Source: Streptomyces mexicanus | GTDB lineage: Bacteria > Actinomycetota > Actinomycetes > Streptomycetales > Streptomycetaceae | Reading direction: 5' to 3' | Assembly: GCF_902506575.1 (NCBI RefSeq) | Contig: NZ_LR732544.1 | Location: forward strand, 5,822,151 to 5,856,587 | Length of the DNA stretch: 34,437 bases | Shown: in pieces, positions 30,062-34,437 of the stretch | Layout: the number at the start of each line of letters is the position of its first letter | Numbering within the stretch: position 1 is the stretch's first letter | The notes under the pieces: generated by a model | What the model was told of the DNA's origin: nothing | Databases searched by the model: none | What the model saw: only the letters and a program-made list of their open reading frames with translations | Translations under genes and position numbers: made by a program

Positions 30062-31125
30062 CCGCCACCACCACCGCCCCGCAGGGCGGCCCGGTCGGGA
30101 CCGCCGGCGACGAAAGGATCCTGCCGAGGTCGCCGCTGCGCAAACTGCTCGCCCGGCCCGAGCTCGGCTCGGTCGTCGGCGCGATCGCCGTCTTCGTCTT
30201 CTTCGCCTTCGTCGCCGACGGCTTCCTGCGCGCCACCAGCCTCAGCACCGTCCTGTACGCGTCCTCGACGATCGGCATCATGGCCGTCCCCGTCGCCCTG
30301 CTGATGATCGGCGGCGAGTTCGACCTGTCCGCGGGCGTGATGGTGACCTCCTCCGCGCTGATCTCCTCGATGTTCAGCTACCAGATGACGGCGAACGTCT
30401 GGGTCGGCGTCGGCGTGTCCCTGCTGGTCACCCTGGCCATCGGCGCCTTCAACGGGTTCATGCTCACCCGGACCGGACTGCCGAGCTTCATCATCACGCT
30501 GGGCACCTTCCTGATGCTCACCGGCATGAACCTCGGCTTCACCAAGCTGATCGACGGCACCGTCTCCACCAAGACCATCGGCGACATGGAGGGCTTCTCC
30601 TCCGCGCACGCCGTCTTCGCCTCCACCGTCACCGTCGGCGGCGTCGACTTCAAGATCACCATCGTGTGGTGGCTGGCGCTGGTCGCCCTCGCCTCCTGGA
30701 TCCTGCTGCGCACCCGCACCGGCAACTGGATCTTCGCCGTCGGCGGCAACCAGGACGCCGCCCGCGCGGTCGGCGTCCCGGTCACCCGGACCAAGATCGG
30801 CCTGTACATGGGCGTCGCCCTCGGGGCCTGGATCTCCGGCCAGCACCTGCTGTTCTCCTTCGACGCGGTGCAGTCCGGCGAGGGCGTCGGCAACGAGCTG
30901 ATCTACATCATCGCCGCCGTCATCGGCGGCTGCCTGATCACCGGCGGCTACGGCAGCGCCGTCGGCTCGGCGGTCGGCGCGCTGCTGTTCGGCATGACCA
31001 GCAAGGGCATCGTCTTCGCCGAGTGGAACCCCGACTGGTTCAAGTTCTTCCTCGGAGCGATGCTGCTCCTCGCGACCCTGCTCAACACCTGGGTCCGCAG
31101 GCGCGCGGAGGCGAGTACCAAGTGA
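30058..31125 (+). CDS. Sugar ABC transporter permease (CUT2/RbsC-like)
   Basis: A 355-residue permease with about ten hydrophobic helices. The RbsC-family motifs include IMAVPVALLMIGGEFDLSAG, GAFNGFMLTRTGLPSFIITLGT, and RTRTGNWIFAVGGNQDAARAVGV, where the ATPase docks, then AAVIGGCLITGGYGSAVGSAVGALLFG. Its ATG overlaps the lipoprotein stop as ATGA, so the two are translationally coupled. Confidence 0.93.
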   Translation: MTATTTAPQGGPVGTAGDERILPRSPLRKLLARPELGSVVGAIAVFVFFAFVADGFLRATSLSTVLYASSTIGIMAVPVALLMIGGEFDLSAGVMVTSSALISSMFSYQMTANVWVGVGVSLLVTLAIGAFNGFMLTRTGLPSFIITLGTFLMLTGMNLGFTKLIDGTVSTKTIGDMEGFSSAHAVFASTVTVGGVDFKITIVWWLALVALASWILLRTRTGNWIFAVGGNQDAARAVGVPVTRTKIGLYMGVALGAWISGQHLLFSFDAVQSGEGVGNELIYIIAAVIGGCLITGGYGSAVGSAVGALLFGMTSKGIVFAEWNPDWFKFFLGAMLLLATLLNTWVRRRAEASTK

Positions 31126-31919
31126 CGCAGAGCCAAGCACGTACACACCTGATCGAACTGGACGACGTCAGCAAGCACTACGGCACCGTCCGCGCCCTGG
31201 AGGGCGTCTCGCTGGAGGTCGACGCCGGGGAGATCACCTGCGTCCTGGGCGACAACGGCGCCGGCAAGTCGACCCTCATCAAGATCATCGCGGGGCTGCA
31301 CCAGCACGACGGCGGCGTCCTGCGCGTCGAGGGCGAGGAGACCCGGCTCACCTCTCCGCGCGAGGCCCTGGACCGGGGCATCGCCACCGTCTACCAGGAC
31401 CTGGCCGTCGTCGGCCTGATGCCGGTGTGGCGGAACTTCTTCCTCGGCTCCGAACCCAGGAAGGGCGTCGGCCCCTTCAAGCGCATGGACGTGGACTTCA
31501 TGCGCCGCACCACGCACGAGCAGCTGCTGCGCATGGGCATCGACCTCAGGGACGTCGACCAGCCCATCGGCACCCTTTCCGGCGGCGAACGCCAGTGCGT
31601 GGCCATCGCCCGCGCGGTGTACTTCGGCGCGAAGGTGCTCGTCCTCGACGAGCCGACCGCGGCACTCGGGGTCAAGCAGTCCGGCGTGGTCCTGAAGTAT
31701 GTGGCGGCGGCCCGGGACCAAGGGCTGGGTGTCGTGCTCATCACCCACAACCCGCACCACGCCTACCTGGTGGGCGACCGCTTCGTGCTCCTCAAGAGGG
31801 GCACGATGGTGGGACGGCACACACGGGACGAGATCACGCTGGAGGAGCTGACCCGCCAGATGGCAGGCGGCAGCGAGCTCGACGATCTGCGTCACGAACT
31901 GGAGAAGAGCACGTCATAG
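31122..31919 (+). CDS. Sugar ABC transporter ATP-binding protein, single-domain
   Basis: A 265-residue ATPase of the CUT2 group. Walker A is GDNGAGKST (43-51), the signature LSGGERQ (152-158), Walker B VLVLDEP (172-178), and the switch histidine lies in VLITHNPHH. The family's usual RbsA form has two fused ATPase halves of ~500 residues; this one has one, so two copies should assemble with the permease dimer, as in FrcA-like systems. Its GTG overlaps the permease stop as GTGA. A 30-bp perfect palindrome follows the stop. Confidence 0.93.
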   Translation: MTQSQARTHLIELDDVSKHYGTVRALEGVSLEVDAGEITCVLGDNGAGKSTLIKIIAGLHQHDGGVLRVEGEETRLTSPREALDRGIATVYQDLAVVGLMPVWRNFFLGSEPRKGVGPFKRMDVDFMRRTTHEQLLRMGIDLRDVDQPIGTLSGGERQCVAIARAVYFGAKVLVLDEPTAALGVKQSGVVLKYVAAARDQGLGVVLITHNPHHAYLVGDRFVLLKRGTMVGRHTRDEITLEELTRQMAGGSELDDLRHELEKSTS

Positions 31920-31926
31920 GGGGTGC

Positions 31927-31956
31927 GGGGTGCCGCACGCGCGCGCGTGCGGCACC
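31927..31956. terminator. 30-bp perfect palindrome after the ABC operon
   Basis: Positions 31927-31956 are a perfect palindrome (GGGGTGCCGCACGCG on each strand), beginning eight bases past the ATPase stop. It will fold as a very stable hairpin and probably ends or attenuates transcription before the ROK gene 82 bases on. Confidence 0.7.
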
Positions 31957-32037
31957 CCCCGGGCGCCGTCCGGGGACGCCGCCGGATCCGGTGCCCCGTA
32001 CACCACCCCTACCGGCGGTGCGGCAGAATCGAGGCCG

Positions 32038-33186
32038 ATGAGCACCTACCGCGACCTCACCGCCCCCATCGGCTCCCGCCGCGCCCCCGTGCTGCGCACG
32101 GTCGGCACCCGGGAGCGCCGCTCCCACCTGACCGCACCCCGGGTGCCGACGGTGGGCATCGACATCGGCGGCACCAAGGTGATGGCGGGCGTCGTCGACG
32201 CCGACGGCAACATCCTGGAGAAGCTCCGCACGGAGACCCCGGACAAGTCCAAGAGCCCCAAGGTGGTCGAGGACACCATCGTCGAGCTGGTCCTGGACCT
32301 GTCCGACCGGCACGACGTGCACGCCGTCGGCATCGGCGCGGCCGGCTGGGTCGACGCCGACCGCAACCGGGTGCTGTTCGCCCCCCACCTGTCCTGGCGC
32401 AACGAGCCGCTGCGCGACCGCCTCTCCGAACGCCTGTCGGTGCCGGTGCTGGTCGACAACGACGCCAACGCCGCCGCCTGGGCCGAGTGGCGCTTCGGCG
32501 CCGGCCGCGGCGAGGACCACCTCGTCATGATCACGCTGGGCACCGGCATCGGCGGCGCCATCCTGGAGGACGGGCAGGTCAAGCGCGGCAAGTACGGGGT
32601 CGCCGGTGAGTTCGGGCACATGCAGGTCGTGCCCGGCGGCCACCGCTGCCCCTGCGGCAACCGCGGCTGCTGGGAGCAGTACAGCTCCGGCAACGCCCTG
32701 GTCCGCGAGGCGCGCGAGCTGGCCGCCGCCGACTCCCCGGTCGCCTACGGCATCATCGAGCACGTCAAGGGCAGCATCTCCGACATCACCGGCCCGATGA
32801 TCACCGAGCTGGCCCGCGAGGGCGACGCCATGTGCGTGGAGCTGCTCCAGGACATCGGCCAGTGGCTCGGCGTGGGCATCGCCAACCTCGCCGCCGCCCT
32901 CGACCCGTCCTGCTTCGTCATCGGCGGCGGGGTCTCCGCGGCCGACGACCTGCTCATCGGCCCCGCCCGGGACGCCTTCAAGCGCCAGCTGACCGGCCGC
33001 GGCTACCGCCCCGAGGCCCGCATCGTGCGCGCCCAGCTCGGCCCGGAGGCCGGCATGGTCGGCGCCGCGGACCTCGCCCGGCTGGTCGCCCGCCGCTTCC
33101 GGCGCGCCAAGCGGCGCCGGGTGGAGCGCCACGAGCGCTACGGGCGGTACGCCGAGGCACGGCGGGCGGCCCGGGAGGCACTGTGA
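32038..33186 (+). CDS. ROK-family sugar kinase (glucokinase-like)
   Basis: A 382-residue ROK protein without an N-terminal helix-turn-helix, so a kinase rather than a ROK repressor. Sugar/ATP motifs are GIDIGGTKVMAG (40-51) and LVDNDANAAAWAE (138-150, catalytic Asp). The ROK zinc site is GHMQVVPGGHRCPCGNRGCWE with H194, C204, C206 and C211. GGGVSAADDLL is the adenosine loop. It should phosphorylate the sugar taken up by the preceding importer. The N-terminus has an unusual ~35-residue basic extension, and the C-terminus a very basic tail (RRFRRAKRRRVERHERYG). The GAGG ribosome-binding site is only three bases from ATG 32038. Confidence 0.88.
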   Translation: MSTYRDLTAPIGSRRAPVLRTVGTRERRSHLTAPRVPTVGIDIGGTKVMAGVVDADGNILEKLRTETPDKSKSPKVVEDTIVELVLDLSDRHDVHAVGIGAAGWVDADRNRVLFAPHLSWRNEPLRDRLSERLSVPVLVDNDANAAAWAEWRFGAGRGEDHLVMITLGTGIGGAILEDGQVKRGKYGVAGEFGHMQVVPGGHRCPCGNRGCWEQYSSGNALVREARELAAADSPVAYGIIEHVKGSISDITGPMITELAREGDAMCVELLQDIGQWLGVGIANLAAALDPSCFVIGGGVSAADDLLIGPARDAFKRQLTGRGYRPEARIVRAQLGPEAGMVGAADLARLVARRFRRAKRRRVERHERYGRYAEARRAAREAL

Positions 33187-33767
33187 CGATGTCGCTGCCC
33201 CGCCAGGCGGCGCCTCCCGACGAACCGCCGCAGCAGCCGGCCGAGGACCGCCTGCACCGCATCCGCCGCCGCGCCCTGACCCTGCTGATCATCGTGCTGC
33301 TGATCGGCGTCCCGGCCGGCTACCTGGTGATCTCCGCCGGCCAGAGCCGCGACAGCGGCAAGGACAAGCAGGCCAAATACGCGGCGACCGGCCTGACCCC
33401 TCTCTACCCGGCCAAGGTCCAGCAGCGCCTGTACCAGGTGCCGATGCCGCACCCCGCCGACCGGGTCGCCTCCTACGAGACGAACAACTGGAAGACCAGC
33501 CGCCTCTACGTCCAGTTCCGCACCACACAGGCCGGCCTCGACACGTTCCTCGACGCCATGGGAGTGGGCCGGAGCGATCTGAAGAAGGGCGCCATCACCG
33601 TCGGCGCCCGCGACCGGCAGGTCAGCGGCTGGACGTTCCAGGGCCCCGGCCCGTGGGGGGGCCTGAGCCCCCGCCAGAAGACCCCCGCCCCGACCCAGGA
33701 CGTCGTGGTGAACCTCTCCAACCCGGTCCTGCCGATGGTGTACGTCGTCTCCCGCACCGTGCCCTGA
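33183..33767 (+). CDS. Membrane-anchored hypothetical protein
   Basis: A 194-residue protein with one transmembrane helix near the N-terminus (LTLLIIVLLIGVPAGYLVISA) and an external domain of unknown function. The cytoplasmic N-terminus is short, proline-rich and basic. The outside part has no catalytic motif I recognise; it contains a repeated Thr/Pro/Asn pattern and a GPGPWGGLSP loop. GTG 33183 overlaps the ROK stop as GTGA; ATG 33189 is also possible, and GGGAGG at 33173-33178 could serve either. It is probably co-transcribed with the ROK gene. Confidence 0.65.
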   Translation: MTMSLPRQAAPPDEPPQQPAEDRLHRIRRRALTLLIIVLLIGVPAGYLVISAGQSRDSGKDKQAKYAATGLTPLYPAKVQQRLYQVPMPHPADRVASYETNNWKTSRLYVQFRTTQAGLDTFLDAMGVGRSDLKKGAITVGARDRQVSGWTFQGPGPWGGLSPRQKTPAPTQDVVVNLSNPVLPMVYVVSRTVP

Positions 33768-33816
33768 GCGGACCGCGACGGCCCAGCGGACCGCCGCCGG
33801 CCGCCGCCGGGGCCGA

Positions 33817-33839
33817 TTGTCAGACCCCGCCCGTAGAGT
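33817..33839 (+). promoter_or_regulatory. RecA-NDp (PafBC-type) DNA-damage promoter of the helicase gene
   Basis: TTGTCA (33817-33822) followed by G and, eleven bases after the hexamer, TAGAGT (33834-33839). This short spacing is the mark of the LexA-independent RecA-NDp promoters of actinobacteria, as in the mycobacterial recA P1 promoter (TTGTCA-N11-TAGTGT), which need PafBC. The start codon is 44 bases downstream. Confidence 0.7.
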
Positions 33840-33883
33840 CGAAGACAGCTGACACGACCGGCGAGCGGGAGGTGACAGGACGT

Positions 33884-34437
33884 ATGAGCGACAGGGCCGT
33901 GACCGAGACGGCCGGGACAGCGGACACCCCGTCCGTGCGGCTGGCCGCCGTCTTCCTGCCCGCGCCCCTCCCGCGCGAGGGCCGCATCGCCCTGTGGGAC
34001 CCCGACGCCGAGGTGTGGACCGGAAACGGCGCGTCCGCACCCCACACCCCCGAGGCCGACGGCGCACCGGCGCGCACGGACCTCACCGTCGTACGCCCGC
34101 ACGGGTCGGGCGTCCGGCGCCGCACCGTCCCCGCACTGTCCCTGCCGCTGGAGCAGGCCCTGCCCCACCTCGTGCGCGCCCGGCACGACCCGGCGGCCCA
34201 CCCCGCCACCGCCTGCTGGGGAGCGGCCGCCCTGCACGCCCTCGGCCTCGCCGCCCGCGGCAGGCTGCTGCCCGGCCTGACCGCCACCGGCCACGACGCC
34301 TGGCGCGCCGGCCCCCTCCAGCCCGACGACATCGCCCACCTCCGGGCGATCGCCGCAGCCCTGCCCCCGGAGGGCCACGCGGTGCCGCTGCCCGGCTCCG
34401 GCCCGCTGATGCTCCCGGAACCCGTGGCTCTGGTGCG
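33884..34437 (+). CDS. SNF2/DEAD-box-type helicase, N-terminal part, runs off the window
   Basis: The open frame from ATG 33884 continues to the last base without a stop, so only about 184 residues are visible. The blocks AVFLPAPLPREGRIALWDPD, TDLTVVRPHGSGVRRRTVPAL, HLVRARHDPAAHPATACWGAA, ALHALGLAARGRLLPGLTATG and HDAWRAGPLQPDDIAHLRAI match, from memory, the N-terminal segment of the large actinobacterial helicases with an SNF2-associated domain (about 950 residues). No helicase motif is inside the window, so the assignment rests on this N-terminal similarity and on the DNA-damage promoter. GGAGG at 33868-33872 is 11 bases upstream, AGGA at 33877-33880 is nearer. Confidence 0.72.
   Translation, partial: MSDRAVTETAGTADTPSVRLAAVFLPAPLPREGRIALWDPDAEVWTGNGASAPHTPEADGAPARTDLTVVRPHGSGVRRRTVPALSLPLEQALPHLVRARHDPAAHPATACWGAAALHALGLAARGRLLPGLTATGHDAWRAGPLQPDDIAHLRAIAAALPPEGHAVPLPGSGPLMLPEPVALV

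Overview
The window is actinobacterial and almost certainly Streptomyces. It is very GC-rich, uses many GTG starts, has few intergenic AT stretches, and carries family-typical genes (DUF5955-like protein, AIM24 protein, RNase Sa-type secreted ribonuclease, HipA-like kinase, HxlR and SnoaL proteins). From memory, the order malate synthase - allR - allB - allantoicase - GntR/ABC/ROK - SNF2-type helicase resembles the SCO6243 to SCO6262 stretch of S. coelicolor; I could not check this by search.

Left part (1-5.4 kb): an NCS2 nucleobase permease, a hotdog thioesterase, a hypothetical protein, a histidine phosphatase, an alanine-type aminotransferase, and a divergent HxlR/SCP2-like regulator with CTTGG operator elements. 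5.4-10.8 kb: two divergent IucA/IucC-type (NIS) siderophore synthetases. The leftward one leads a compact operon with a secreted von Willebrand A (vWA) protein and a membrane-anchored exported protein. The shared promoter region holds a nested inverted repeat. 10.8-13.3 kb: a TetR regulator and a SnoaL-like protein sharing a perfect 24-bp palindrome, a decayed remnant of a secreted fibronectin-III enzyme, and a HipA-family kinase.

Central purine-catabolism block (13.4-20.4 kb): malate synthase, a MobA-like nucleotidyltransferase, a DUF5955-like protein, an array of degenerate ~32-bp tandem repeats, the IclR repressor AllR, allantoinase and allantoicase. Allantoin is opened to allantoate, then cleaved to ureidoglycolate and urea. 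Ureidoglycolate yields glyoxylate, which malate synthase carries into malate. A TTCC-N7-GGAA palindrome lies both between allR and allB and inside the -35/-10 spacer of the malate synthase promoter, so one repressor probably controls both.

20.6-26.9 kb: an AIM24 protein whose 5' part contains a fold-back (inverted, G-drifted) copy of its own start, probably a template-switch or assembly artefact; an RNase Sa-type guanyl ribonuclease; a small membrane protein; a histidine kinase and a response regulator separated by an opposing quinone oxidoreductase gene, the regulator carrying a one-base frameshift; and a cytochrome P450.

27.0-33.8 kb: a sugar or polyol module made of a Gfo/Idh/MocA dehydrogenase, a divergent GntR/UTRA regulator, a CUT2-type ABC importer (lipoprotein, permease, single-domain ATPase) with ATGA/GTGA overlaps, a ROK kinase and a membrane-anchored protein. 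The palindrome TGTCCGGACA occurs in front of both the regulator/dehydrogenase pair and the importer. The window ends in the N-terminus of an SNF2-type helicase preceded by a RecA-NDp (PafBC-type) DNA-damage promoter. I saw no rRNA, tRNA, CRISPR array or insertion sequence.
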